In this document: piece after piece, positions 1-5,949 of the stretch | Numbering within the stretch: the first letter of the stretch is position 1 | Layout of the letters: each line of letters opens with the position of its first letter | The notes under the pieces: generated by a model | Database searches by the model: none | Told to the model about the DNA's origin: nothing | Seen by the model: the letters and a program-made list of their open reading frames with translations, nothing else | Made by a program: the position numbers and the translations under genes | From: Micrococcaceae bacterium UBA6021 | Lineage (GTDB): Bacteria; Actinomycetota; Actinomycetes; Actinomycetales; Micrococcaceae | Length of the DNA stretch: 6,800 nucleotides | Assembly (NCBI GenBank): GCA_002427975.1 | Contig: DIZT01000255.1 | Span: 3,218-10,017, forward strand | Direction: 5' to 3'

Positions 1-134
1 GACGGGCAGCGGAAATTCCCCCACCAACGGACGGCTGGAAGGGTCCTTTCCTGTGCGCGGCCCCGTTCAGCCCGCTCGCGGGGACCATGGCTGCAGTACC
101 TGTGAACGAGGATTGGGCGGGACGTGGCTAAGGG
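1..134. other. left-edge region without a supported gene
   Basis: I see no convincing gene here. On the minus strand an open frame begins at an ATG at 86-88 and runs off the left edge (29 codons visible, starting MVPASGLNGA). It has only a weak AGG about 12 bases upstream of the ATG, and too little is visible to name a product. It could be the start of a further gene downstream of the ABM gene or chance. A small CCCGC-TC-GCGGG hairpin at 71-82 has no T-tract and is not called as a terminator. Confidence 0.3.
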
Positions 135-431
135 CTATGCCACTGGCAGGAGCCAGGTCAGCTCCGAGGCGTCGCCTTCGATATGGCGGGCCAGTTCCCC
201 ATTGAACCTGGCGCCGTAATCGGCGCGGATGTGTTCCTGGAATGCGGCTTCATCACGGTAGACCTCGAAGACAAAGTACTCCCGGGGATTCTCTTCCCGG
301 GTATGGGGGAGGAACAGCTCATTTCCCGGTTCCCCGCGGACGTGCTGGGTCAGTTCACGCATCATCTCCGCGACACGGGCTTCGCTGCCGGGTTTGACGG
401 TGAACTCGGCATACAGGGTCTTGGTCATCAT
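135..431 (-). CDS. putative quinol monooxygenase / ABM-domain protein
   Basis: A 98-residue protein of the antibiotic biosynthesis monooxygenase (ABM) fold, a dimeric ferredoxin-like barrel. The family includes the quinol monooxygenase YgiN and the autoinducer-2 phosphate enzyme LsrG; many members have no known substrate. Visible family signs are an N-terminal strand (LYAEFTVKPG, residues 6-15), a first helix with EPGN at 34-37 and a following H43, then FEVYRDEAAFQEH at 55-67, and a last strand at the C-terminus. The length is normal for a complete single-domain member. Two ATGs are adjacent; AAGGA lies 3 bases from the first and 6 from the second, so the second (426-428) may be the real start. 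The gene starts 43 bases after the LacI gene ends on the same strand, so the two are probably one transcript, which hints at a role in sugar metabolism or its by-products. Reaction and substrate cannot be told from sequence. No terminator was seen after it. Confidence 0.85.
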   Translation of the reverse strand: MMTKTLYAEFTVKPGSEARVAEMMRELTQHVRGEPGNELFLPHTREENPREYFVFEVYRDEAAFQEHIRADYGARFNGELARHIEGDASELTWLLPVA

Positions 432-474
432 GTTTCCTTACAGGTCTATGGGTTTTCGATGGACTTCCCCGGCC

Positions 475-1527
475 TCAGGCTGGAGGGCGGAGTTCCCCGG
501 AGCCCCTTTGTATGAGCTCGGACGGGACAACATAGGTATGCGGGGGAAGCTTTTCGCCATCGATCCTGGCCAGCAGCCGCTCCGCTGCCAGCTTCCCGAT
601 CCGCTCGGGGTGCTGGGCGATCACTGTCACGCCGGGATCCATCATGTCCGACAGCGTGAAGTCATCGAATCCGATCAGGGCCACGCGTTTGCTTAGCCCG
701 AGCTCTCTCAGGGCACGCATGGCGCCGAAAGTGATGAGGTTTTGGCTGGAGAAGATCGCAGTCGGAGGGTCCGCAGCAGTGAGAAGCTCCAACGCGGCCA
801 ACCTCGCCGATTCCTCATCATGAAGATTTTCTCGGACGGGAACAGTTGACGTGGGAATTCCCTGCCGCCCGATCTCCTCAATAAACCCGCGCCGGCGTTC
901 CCGTGCGGTCTGGATGTCTTTGCGGTCCCCCAGATAGGCGAGCCTGGTATGACCGCGGCTCATCAGGTGAGCGGCCGCCCGCGCCGCTCCTGCGGCATTG
1001 TCGGTTACGACGGCGTCTGCTTCCACTCCTACCGGTTCGCGGTCAATGAAGACCAAGGGCAGGTCACGGGAATGCTCCGGGATCACATACGCCTGGCTCC
1101 TGGCGATCGGCGTGAGGATCAGCCCATCGACGCGTCGACCAAGAAACGCTGCAACTATGGCCTGTTCCCGCTTGGGGTCGTCATCGAGGCTCGCCGCAAA
1201 AACCGCAATTCCTCTGGCCCCGAGCGCATCTTCAATCGCCCGGTTGATTTCGCCGCTGAACGGGTTGGAGACACTCGGCAGCAAGAGACCGACGGAGAGC
1301 GTTCTCCTGCCCGCGCGGCGCAAGCTGCCGGCGGCCATGTCCAACTGGTAGCTGAGCTGCCGGGAGGCACTCAGCACCTTGTCGCGGGTGGCTTCCGACA
1401 CGCCCGGTTCGTCATTGATCACCCGGGAAACGGTCTTAATCCCGACGCCGGCAAGTGCGGCCACATGGCGCATAGTCGGGCGGCTGGCGGGTAGGGCCGA
1501 CTGGCTACGATTGGACATCGTTGTCAA
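475..1527 (-). CDS. LacI-family transcriptional repressor, likely regulator of the divergent sugar operon
   Basis: A LacI/GalR-type DNA-binding repressor of about 350 residues, a full-length size. The N-terminal helix-turn-helix is at residues 18-39 (TMRHVAALAGVGIKTVSRVI), followed by a hinge helix ending MAAGSLRR whose Leu69 matches the leucine that intercalates a central CpG in this family. The sugar-binding core (about 77-350) resembles periplasmic binding proteins: FIDREP at 160-165, RRRGF at 211-215, IGFDDF at 285-290 and VTVIAQHPERIG at 300-311. I chose a TTG start at 1525-1527 because AGAAGGAG lies 8 bases upstream. An ATG at 1549-1551 lies upstream of that site, and an ATG at 1516-1518 is 17 bases from it; the latter is possible but has poor spacing. 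The gene is transcribed away from the sugar operon, the usual place for a local LacI regulator. A candidate operator overlaps its start codons, suggesting autoregulation. The inducer is inferred (fructose or a phosphate of it), not shown. Confidence 0.93.
   Translation of the reverse strand: MTTMSNRSQSALPASRPTMRHVAALAGVGIKTVSRVINDEPGVSEATRDKVLSASRQLSYQLDMAAGSLRRAGRRTLSVGLLLPSVSNPFSGEINRAIEDALGARGIAVFAASLDDDPKREQAIVAAFLGRRVDGLILTPIARSQAYVIPEHSRDLPLVFIDREPVGVEADAVVTDNAAGAARAAAHLMSRGHTRLAYLGDRKDIQTARERRRGFIEEIGRQGIPTSTVPVRENLHDEESARLAALELLTAADPPTAIFSSQNLITFGAMRALRELGLSKRVALIGFDDFTLSDMMDPGVTVIAQHPERIGKLAAERLLARIDGEKLPPHTYVVPSELIQRGSGELRPPA
1513..1526. promoter_or_regulatory. candidate LacI-type operator O1, over the repressor start codons
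   Basis: The core GACATCGTTGTC (1514-1525) is an inverted repeat with a central CG and one mismatched pair (GACATC against GACAAC on the other strand). With flanks it reads GGACATCGTTGTCA, one base from the idealised TGACATCGTTGTCA. The even symmetry and central CpG are typical for LacI-family operators. The same 12-mer recurs at 1591-1602. This copy lies across the TTG and ATG start codons of the repressor gene, where bound repressor would block its own transcription. Because it lies in the translated region, coincidence cannot be excluded, but an exact 12-base repeat in one control region is unlikely by chance. Confidence 0.55.
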
Positions 1528-1535
1528 TAAAATCG

Positions 1536-1543
1536 CTCCTTCT
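1536..1543 (-). promoter_or_regulatory. ribosome binding site selecting the TTG start of the LacI gene
   Basis: Read on the minus strand this is AGAAGGAG, a strong Shine-Dalgarno match, with 8 bases between it and the TTG at 1525-1527. It lies inside the longest possible open frame, which argues against the upstream ATG at 1549-1551. It is 17 bases from the ATG at 1516-1518. Confidence 0.65.
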
Positions 1544-1554
1544 GATTGCACCTA

Positions 1555-1583
1555 TTGACTCTTCGGTGTGATGCTGCTTACAT
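1555..1583 (+). promoter_or_regulatory. candidate promoter of the sugar uptake operon
   Basis: TTGACT at 1555-1560 is a near-consensus -35 box. After a 17-base spacer, TTACAT at 1578-1583 is a modest -10 box. Transcription would start near 1590, placing the second operator copy on the start site and giving a leader of roughly 48 bases. The -10 match is weak, so the exact position is inferred. On the minus strand TACGAT (1582-1587) might be a -10 box for the repressor gene, without a convincing -35. Confidence 0.45.
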
Positions 1584-1589
1584 CGTACA

Positions 1590-1603
1590 TGACATCGTTG
1601 TCG
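1590..1603. promoter_or_regulatory. candidate LacI-type operator O2, at the operon start site
   Basis: TGACATCGTTGTCG contains the identical 12-mer core GACATCGTTGTC (1591-1602) also found at 1514-1525. It is a near-perfect inverted repeat centred on CG. It lies just downstream of the proposed -10 box, where a bound repressor would block initiation. The two centres are 77 bp apart, a distance at which DNA looping by a tetramer or cooperative control is conceivable but unproven. Confidence 0.65.
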
Positions 1604-1637
1604 GGGCCAGTGAAGGCCTCAAACACCAGGAGATTCA

Positions 1638-2756
1638 ATGTTGAGTTCCACAGCACCTCGTTCAACAGCCACCCGCCTCTTGTCTGCAGCAGCAGTCCTA
1701 ACTCTTGGAGCGCTCAGTCTTTCTGCCTGTGGCGGCGCATCCAGCGGGACGGCTTCCAGCGGAGGCGCCGCTGACGCAAAGATCGGCGTTTCGCTGATCG
1801 TGAAGACCACGTCCAACCCGTACTTCGTAGCAATGGAAGACGGCGCGAAAAAAGCAGCCGAGGGGGGCAATATTGATCTGAAGCTCGCTGCCGGCAAATC
1901 CGACGGCGACGAAGACACCCAGATCCAGGCGATCGAGAATGCTATCTCCAAGGGCGACAAGGGAATTCTGATCACCCCGAACGGGCCTGCCGTAGTCGAT
2001 GCGATCAAGAAGGCCCGCGACGCAGGCTTGTACGTGATCGCTCTGGACACCCCGCCGGACCCGGCCAGTGCCGTGGACATCACGTTCGCGACTGACAACT
2101 TCGCGGCCGGCAAGCAGATCGGTCAGTGGACCGCGGCGCAGCTCGATGGTAAAAAGGCCACCATTGCCTTGGTCGACCTGTTCAGCGACAAAGTCGTTTC
2201 GGTGGACTACAACCGCGACCAGGGATTTCTGACAGGTTTGGGCATCGACACCGCGGATAAAACGAAGAACGGCGACGAGGCCAAGACCGGAAAGTACACC
2301 GGTGGCAAGGGCGGGGACTACGAGATCGTCGGCAATCAGGCCTCCCAGGGCGCCGAGGACGGCGGCCGGACGGCGATGGAGACACTGCTGTCAAAGAACC
2401 CCAACATCAACGTCGTCTACACGATCAACGAACCTGCCGCTGCCGGCGCCTATGAGGCACTGAAGGCCGCTGGCAAAGACAAGGGCGTTCTGGTCGTCTC
2501 CATCGACGGAGGCTGCACCGGCGTGAACAACGTCAAGTCTGGCATCATCGGAGCCACCGCCCAGCAGTACCCGGTGAAAATGGCCCAGTTGGGCGTCCAG
2601 GCGATCCAGGACCTGGCCACCTCAGGCAAGAAACCCGCCGTCTCGGCCGGCTTGGACTTTTTCAACACCGGTTCCGCACTTGTCACAGACAAGTCCGTAA
2701 CGGGCCTGGAGAGCATCGACACCACGGCCGCCACCCAGATCTGCTGGGGCAAGTAA
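1638..2756 (+). CDS. frcB: sugar ABC transporter substrate-binding lipoprotein, FrcB-like (probably fructose)
   Basis: A 372-residue extracellular sugar-binding protein anchored to the membrane by lipid. The signal peptide has basic residues (R9, R13), a hydrophobic stretch (about 14-29) and a lipobox LSAC with Cys31 as the lipidated residue, followed by a Ser/Gly/Ala linker. The mature part (47-372) is a two-lobed periplasmic-binding-protein type 1 (ribose/galactose class) domain. Stretches matching what I recall of rhizobial FrcB are ARDAGLYVIALDTP (126-139), TFATDN (149-154), RDQGF (193-197), TINEPAAAGAYEAL (262-275), VSIDGGCTGV (287-296), GATAQQYP (305-312) and the ending CWGK. A segment of about 20 residues rich in Lys/Gly (about 206-228) looks like an insertion relative to that protein. 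AGGAG lies 5 bases before the ATG. It is the first gene of the operon and is followed by a strong hairpin. Family assignment is firm; the fructose substrate is by similarity. Confidence 0.93.
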   Translation: MLSSTAPRSTATRLLSAAAVLTLGALSLSACGGASSGTASSGGAADAKIGVSLIVKTTSNPYFVAMEDGAKKAAEGGNIDLKLAAGKSDGDEDTQIQAIENAISKGDKGILITPNGPAVVDAIKKARDAGLYVIALDTPPDPASAVDITFATDNFAAGKQIGQWTAAQLDGKKATIALVDLFSDKVVSVDYNRDQGFLTGLGIDTADKTKNGDEAKTGKYTGGKGGDYEIVGNQASQGAEDGGRTAMETLLSKNPNINVVYTINEPAAAGAYEALKAAGKDKGVLVVSIDGGCTGVNNVKSGIIGATAQQYPVKMAQLGVQAIQDLATSGKKPAVSAGLDFFNTGSALVTDKSVTGLESIDTTAATQICWGK

Positions 2757-2768
2757 CCCTTCCCCTTC

Positions 2769-2801
2769 TGCGGGGGGACGCACCATTGGCGTCTCCCCGC
2801 A
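2769..2801 (+). terminator. intercistronic hairpin after the binding-protein gene
   Basis: TGCGGGGGGACGC (2769-2781) pairs with GCGTCTCCCCGCA (2789-2801) through a 7-base loop: 13 pairs with one G-U. It is followed by AAAACACC, not a T-tract, so it is more likely an mRNA-stabilising or partially terminating structure than a full terminator. Such hairpins after a binding-protein gene commonly let that protein be made in excess over the membrane parts. Confidence 0.7.
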
Positions 2802-2855
2802 AAACACCCAGCACGATAACAGTTACAGAACATAGAAGTTCAGGAGCCATACAAA

Positions 2856-3902
2856 GTGACCCAGCAACAGACCGCCGGCCCGCCGAGCGCCGGGCATGCT
2901 GATCTGGCCGAGGAATTCCTCGACCGCCAGACCCCTCTCAGCAGAATCCGAAACATTCTCCACCGCTACCCGGCCCTCAGCCCCGCCTTTGTTCTGCTGA
3001 TCGCAGTTGTGGTCTTCGGCATCCTCAATGACCGCTTCCTGCGGGTGGAGAACCTGTCCCTGATTACGCAGCAGGTCGCGGTCGTGGGTACCCTGGCGAT
3101 CGCCCAGACCCTCATTATTCTGACCGCCGGCATCGACCTGTCTGTCGGTGCGGTCATGATCCTGTCTTCGATGGTGATCGCGCAGATCGCCGTCAGCAAT
3201 GGCATCCCCGGGCCCCTGGCACTCATTGCGGGACTCGCCGTGGGTCTTGGGGCGGGCGCGCTCAACGGCTTCCTGGTGACCAGGTTCCGACTCCCTCCGT
3301 TCATCGTCACCCTCGGAACGCTGAATATTTTCGTTGCCCTGACGCTGCTTTACTCCGGCGGCAGCACGGTTCGCGGATCCGCGATGCCGGGTGTCCTCAC
3401 CTGGTTGGGAAGCACGTTCCCGGTCGGACCAGTCCGCATCTCCACCGGGGTCGTCATGATGCTCCTGCTCTACGTCGTTGTCGCCTTCATCCTGGGCAAG
3501 ACGGCCTGGGGGCGGCATGTCTACGCCGTGGGCGACGATAAGGAAGCGGCACGTCTTGCCGGTATTCCTGTCAGCCGCGTCCTCATGAGCGTCTACCTTG
3601 CCGCCGGAGCAGTTCTTGCCATCGGCGCCTGGATCCAGATCGGCCGTAACAATGCCGCCAGCCCGAATGCCGGCGTGGACCTGAACCTGGACTCCATAAC
3701 AGCCGTCGTGATCGGCGGAACCAGCCTCTTCGGCGGCCGCGGCTCCATCTGGGGTTCACTGCTTGGAGCGCTGATCGTCGGCGTCTTCCGAAACGGCCTT
3801 TCGCTCGCCGGCCTGGACGTCCTCTACCAGACCCTCGCAGTAGGCGTCCTGATCATTGTTGCCGTGTCCGTCGATCAGTGGATCCGAAAGGTCAAGTCAT
3901 GA
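2856..3902 (+). CDS. frcC: sugar ABC transporter permease, FrcC-like
   Basis: A 348-residue integral membrane protein of the ribose/xylose/fructose permease class (BPD_transp_2). It would form the dimeric membrane channel through which the sugar released by the lipoprotein passes. About 40 polar N-terminal residues precede eight to ten hydrophobic segments (about 42-58, 72-90, 96-112, 119-140, 148-167, 195-214, 243-262, 281-293, 299-318, 325-340). Family motifs are TAGIDLSVGA (90-99), GRHVYAVGDDKEAARLAGI (219-237), which carries the ATPase-contacting coupling region, and ITAVVIGGTSLFGGRGS (281-297). The start is GTG at 2856, supported by CAGGAG at 2841-2846 with 9 bases of spacing. It lies 99 bases after the binding-protein gene, and its stop overlaps the next ATG (ATGA). 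The sugar is inferred from the neighbours. Confidence 0.93.
   Translation: MTQQQTAGPPSAGHADLAEEFLDRQTPLSRIRNILHRYPALSPAFVLLIAVVVFGILNDRFLRVENLSLITQQVAVVGTLAIAQTLIILTAGIDLSVGAVMILSSMVIAQIAVSNGIPGPLALIAGLAVGLGAGALNGFLVTRFRLPPFIVTLGTLNIFVALTLLYSGGSTVRGSAMPGVLTWLGSTFPVGPVRISTGVVMMLLLYVVVAFILGKTAWGRHVYAVGDDKEAARLAGIPVSRVLMSVYLAAGAVLAIGAWIQIGRNNAASPNAGVDLNLDSITAVVIGGTSLFGGRGSIWGSLLGALIVGVFRNGLSLAGLDVLYQTLAVGVLIIVAVSVDQWIRKVKS
3886..3891 (+). promoter_or_regulatory. ribosome binding site for the ATPase gene, inside the permease gene
   Basis: GAAAGG lies 7 bases before the ATG at 3899, within the last codons of the permease. This favours the ATG at 3899 over the in-frame GTG at 3878, and fits translational coupling at the ATGA overlap. 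Confidence 0.6.
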
Positions 3903-4693
3903 CCATGACAGAATTTGCAGCCTCCCACACCGATACCCGCGAGCCCATTCTCAAGGCCAGGAACCTCGTCAAGACTTTCGGACGGGTCGTTGGCCTGGAC
4001 GGAGTCAGCCTGGATCTCTACCCGGGCGAAGTCCTGGCCGTCATCGGCGACAACGGCGCCGGCAAGTCCACGCTCATCAAATGCCTCACAGGCGCCGAAA
4101 TCCCCGACACCGGAGAACTCTTTGTCTCGGGACAGCAAGTGCACTTCAAGCGACCCCAGGACGCCAGGGTCCACGGCATCGAAACCGTTTACCAGAACCT
4201 GGCCGTCTCACCGGCGCTCGATGTCGCCTCCAACCTGTTCCTCGGCCGTGAAGAGCGGCTCCCCGGACTTCTCGGGAGCGTATTCAGGATGCTTGATACC
4301 AAAGGCATGCGCACCAAAGCCAAACAGGAGCTGACCCGGCTGGGTATCTCCACACTGCAGGACGTGACAGTGCCGGTGGAGAACCTCTCCGGCGGCCAGC
4401 GCCAGGCTGTCGCCGTGGCCCGCGCCGCAGCGTTCGGTTCAAAGGTTGTTGTGCTGGATGAGCCGACGGCGGCACTCGGGGTTCGGGAATCGAACCAGGT
4501 CCTGCAATTGGTACGGGACCTTCGGGACCGCGGCCTGCCGGTCATCCTCATCAGCCACAACATGCCCCACGTGTTTGACGTGGCAGACCGGATCCACATC
4601 CAGCGCCTCGGCAAATGCGCTGCCACCATAACACCGCAATCACACACCATGACCGACGCAGTTGCGATCATGACCGGTGCAGCCACCGCCTGA
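3899..4693 (+). CDS. frcA: sugar ABC transporter ATP-binding protein, FrcA-like
   Basis: A 264-residue cytoplasmic ATPase that would power sugar import. All core motifs are present in order: Walker A GDNGAGKST (50-58), Q-loop with Gln99 in TVYQN, signature LSGGQ (163-167), Walker B VVVLDEP (183-189) with catalytic Glu188, and H-loop His220 in LISHNM. It has a single nucleotide-binding domain, so it would work as a homodimer. This is like rhizobial FrcA and unlike the double-domain RbsA/XylG ATPases usually paired with this permease class. The C-terminal HIQRLGK and DAVAIMTGA segments also match my memory of FrcA. Start chosen at ATG 3899, overlapping the permease stop by 4 bases, with GAAAGG 7 bases upstream; an ATG two codons later is also possible. 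The kinase gene follows after a 101-base gap holding a large hairpin. Confidence 0.94.
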   Translation: MTMTEFAASHTDTREPILKARNLVKTFGRVVGLDGVSLDLYPGEVLAVIGDNGAGKSTLIKCLTGAEIPDTGELFVSGQQVHFKRPQDARVHGIETVYQNLAVSPALDVASNLFLGREERLPGLLGSVFRMLDTKGMRTKAKQELTRLGISTLQDVTVPVENLSGGQRQAVAVARAAAFGSKVVVLDEPTAALGVRESNQVLQLVRDLRDRGLPVILISHNMPHVFDVADRIHIQRLGKCAATITPQSHTMTDAVAIMTGAATA

Positions 4694-4708
4694 ACTGCTG
4701 CTGTCCCT

Positions 4709-4750
4709 ACGTCAGTCCGCAGACCGGGTTACCGGTCCGCGGACTGACGT
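4709..4750 (+). terminator. large intercistronic hairpin between ATPase and kinase genes
   Basis: A 19-base left arm (4709-4727, ACGTCAGTCCGCAGACCGG) pairs with a right arm at 4732-4750 around the loop GTTA, with a single A-C mismatch at the eighth pair from the loop region. The stem is very stable. It begins 15 bases after the ATPase stop and is followed by GTCTTGG, without a T-tract. It may act as a U-less terminator that lowers kinase expression, or protect the upstream message from 3' exonucleases. It ends 44 bases before the kinase ATG. Confidence 0.7.
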
Positions 4751-4794
4751 GTCTTGGACCACCCTCACCATTAGCTTCCCACGAGAGACAGACC

Positions 4795-5754
4795 ATGGAT
4801 TACCTCACAACAGCCCGGCAAGACGCTCACCAAACCCTTGATGTCATGGTCGTGGGCGAAGCGCTGATCGACGTGGTCACAACCTCACACGGCCGAGTGG
4901 AACACCCCGGCGGCTCACCGGCAAATGTCGCCTACGGACTTGGCCGCCTCGGCGTAACCACAGGTCTGCTCACGGCCATCGCCCCGGACGCCCGCGGGAT
5001 CTCCATAGAAGACCATCTCCGCAGTGCGGGAGTCATACTTCTGCCCGGATCAAAATCCCTCACCCGGACGGCGTCGGCAACAGCAACGATTGAACCGGAC
5101 GGATCGGCCAGGTACGACTTCGACATCACCTGGGACCTTGCCCCCACAGCCCCCGCCTACTACCCAAAAATACTGCACACCGGATCCATCGCCACGTTCC
5201 TTAGCCCCGGCGCCAGTGCCGTGAAATCCCTGCTCGAACAGGCCCACAGACACTGCATGATCACCTATGACCCCAACATCAGGCCAGCCCTGCTCGGCAG
5301 CCATGCCGAAGCCATAGCCATCTTTGAAGACCTCGTGGCCTTAACCGACGTCGTCAAACTCAGCGACGAGGACGCCCAGTGGCTGTACCCCCAAAAGAGT
5401 CTGGACGAAACCGCAGCACACATCCTTGGATTGGGCGCCGGACTAACCGTCATCACCATGGGCGCCGAAGGCTCACACTTCACCACCTCCGCCGCTAACA
5501 TCAGCATTCCGGCCGTCAAGTCCGAAGTTGCCGACACCATCGGCGCCGGGGACTCCTATATGTCCGCCCTGATCCTGGGCTTTCTCACCCGAGGAACCGA
5601 AGGCTTCGCCCCGGCCGTCTTGGAGCAGCTTGGACACACAGCAGCTGCGGCCGCGGCCATTACCGTACAGCGACCGGGAGCGAACCCCCCGACCCTGGAA
5701 GAACTCAGCACATCAATCGAAGCCCAATCCTTCGCCCAACACGAGGGTTCCTGA
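4795..5754 (+). CDS. PfkB-family carbohydrate kinase, probable fructokinase
   Basis: A 319-residue cytoplasmic sugar kinase of the ribokinase/PfkB family, transferring the ATP phosphate to an imported sugar; probably fructose to fructose 6-phosphate (EC 2.7.1.4). The first signature is GGSPANVAYGLGRLG (39-53), which lines the sugar pocket. YDPNIRP at 158-164 is a conserved central motif. The second signature has DTIGAGD (247-253), forming the anion hole, with Asp253 as catalytic base. The length is normal and the frame intact. I start it at ATG 4795, which has GAGAGA 6 bases upstream; the frame is open further upstream but that part overlaps the ATPase gene and the hairpin. A kinase is expected beside an ABC importer because the sugar enters unphosphorylated, unlike PTS uptake. 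The PfkB family has several sugar specificities, so fructose rests on the neighbouring frc-like genes. Confidence 0.9.
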   Translation: MDYLTTARQDAHQTLDVMVVGEALIDVVTTSHGRVEHPGGSPANVAYGLGRLGVTTGLLTAIAPDARGISIEDHLRSAGVILLPGSKSLTRTASATATIEPDGSARYDFDITWDLAPTAPAYYPKILHTGSIATFLSPGASAVKSLLEQAHRHCMITYDPNIRPALLGSHAEAIAIFEDLVALTDVVKLSDEDAQWLYPQKSLDETAAHILGLGAGLTVITMGAEGSHFTTSAANISIPAVKSEVADTIGAGDSYMSALILGFLTRGTEGFAPAVLEQLGHTAAAAAAITVQRPGANPPTLEELSTSIEAQSFAQHEGS

Positions 5755-5775
5755 AGCACATCACAAATTGCGGGT

Positions 5776-5930
5776 TGGCGGATCTATCGACTGTTGCGTG
5801 AACAGGCGCGACAGGGGCAGGGGTACGTCGTTGTTGTATCCTCGGATGGCCTGGAGCTCGCTGACCTGTGCGATCGTGTGTTTCACGCACACCAGAGGTT
5901 GTCAGATGGAGCCGACAGGCCGGCATCATG
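5776..5930 (+). pseudogene. remnant of a two-domain sugar ABC ATPase (RbsA-type), C-terminal piece
   Basis: The frame starting near 5776 encodes WRIYRLLREQARQG, then YVVVVSSDGLELADLCDRV up to 5880. This matches the region just after Walker B in the second domain of ribose-type ABC ATPases (typical form: IYRLIRELA, then VVSSELPELLGLCDRV). In those proteins this second domain carries serines where an active H-loop would be. There is no start codon context, no Walker A, signature or Walker B, and after CDRV the match appears to continue in the frame one base over (VSRTPEVVRW, 5880-5909), which suggests a frameshift. It begins about 20 bases after the kinase stop. It is not derived from the single-domain ATPase upstream, whose H-loop is HNM-type. 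I infer a decayed piece of another sugar importer. The 35-residue match is read by eye, so moderate confidence. Confidence 0.62.
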
Positions 5931-5949
5931 TTTGTTGCCGTGTCGCTAT

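Noticed and set aside
949..1494. Long plus-strand open frame opposite the LacI gene
   Set aside because: It is the complementary shadow of a clearly recognisable LacI protein, a common effect in GC-rich DNA, and its translation shows no family motifs.
1578..1590. Third possible operator copy at TTACATCGTACAT
   Set aside because: It shares ACATCGT with the two sites but lacks the right half; too degenerate to call, and it overlaps the candidate -10 box.
2823..3518. 231-codon minus-strand frame opposite the permease gene
   Set aside because: The translation is rich in Asp, Arg, Gln and His with no domain, as expected from the antisense of a hydrophobic protein. The plus strand carries conserved permease motifs.
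4615..4794. Upstream extension of the kinase reading frame
   Set aside because: It overlaps the end of the ATPase gene and runs through the large hairpin; the kinase fold begins after the ATG at 4795 and the length from there is normal.
5873..5893. GTGTG-CACAC small inverted repeat
   Set aside because: Only five outer pairs with a 7-base loop, no T-tract and no promoter context; expected by chance.
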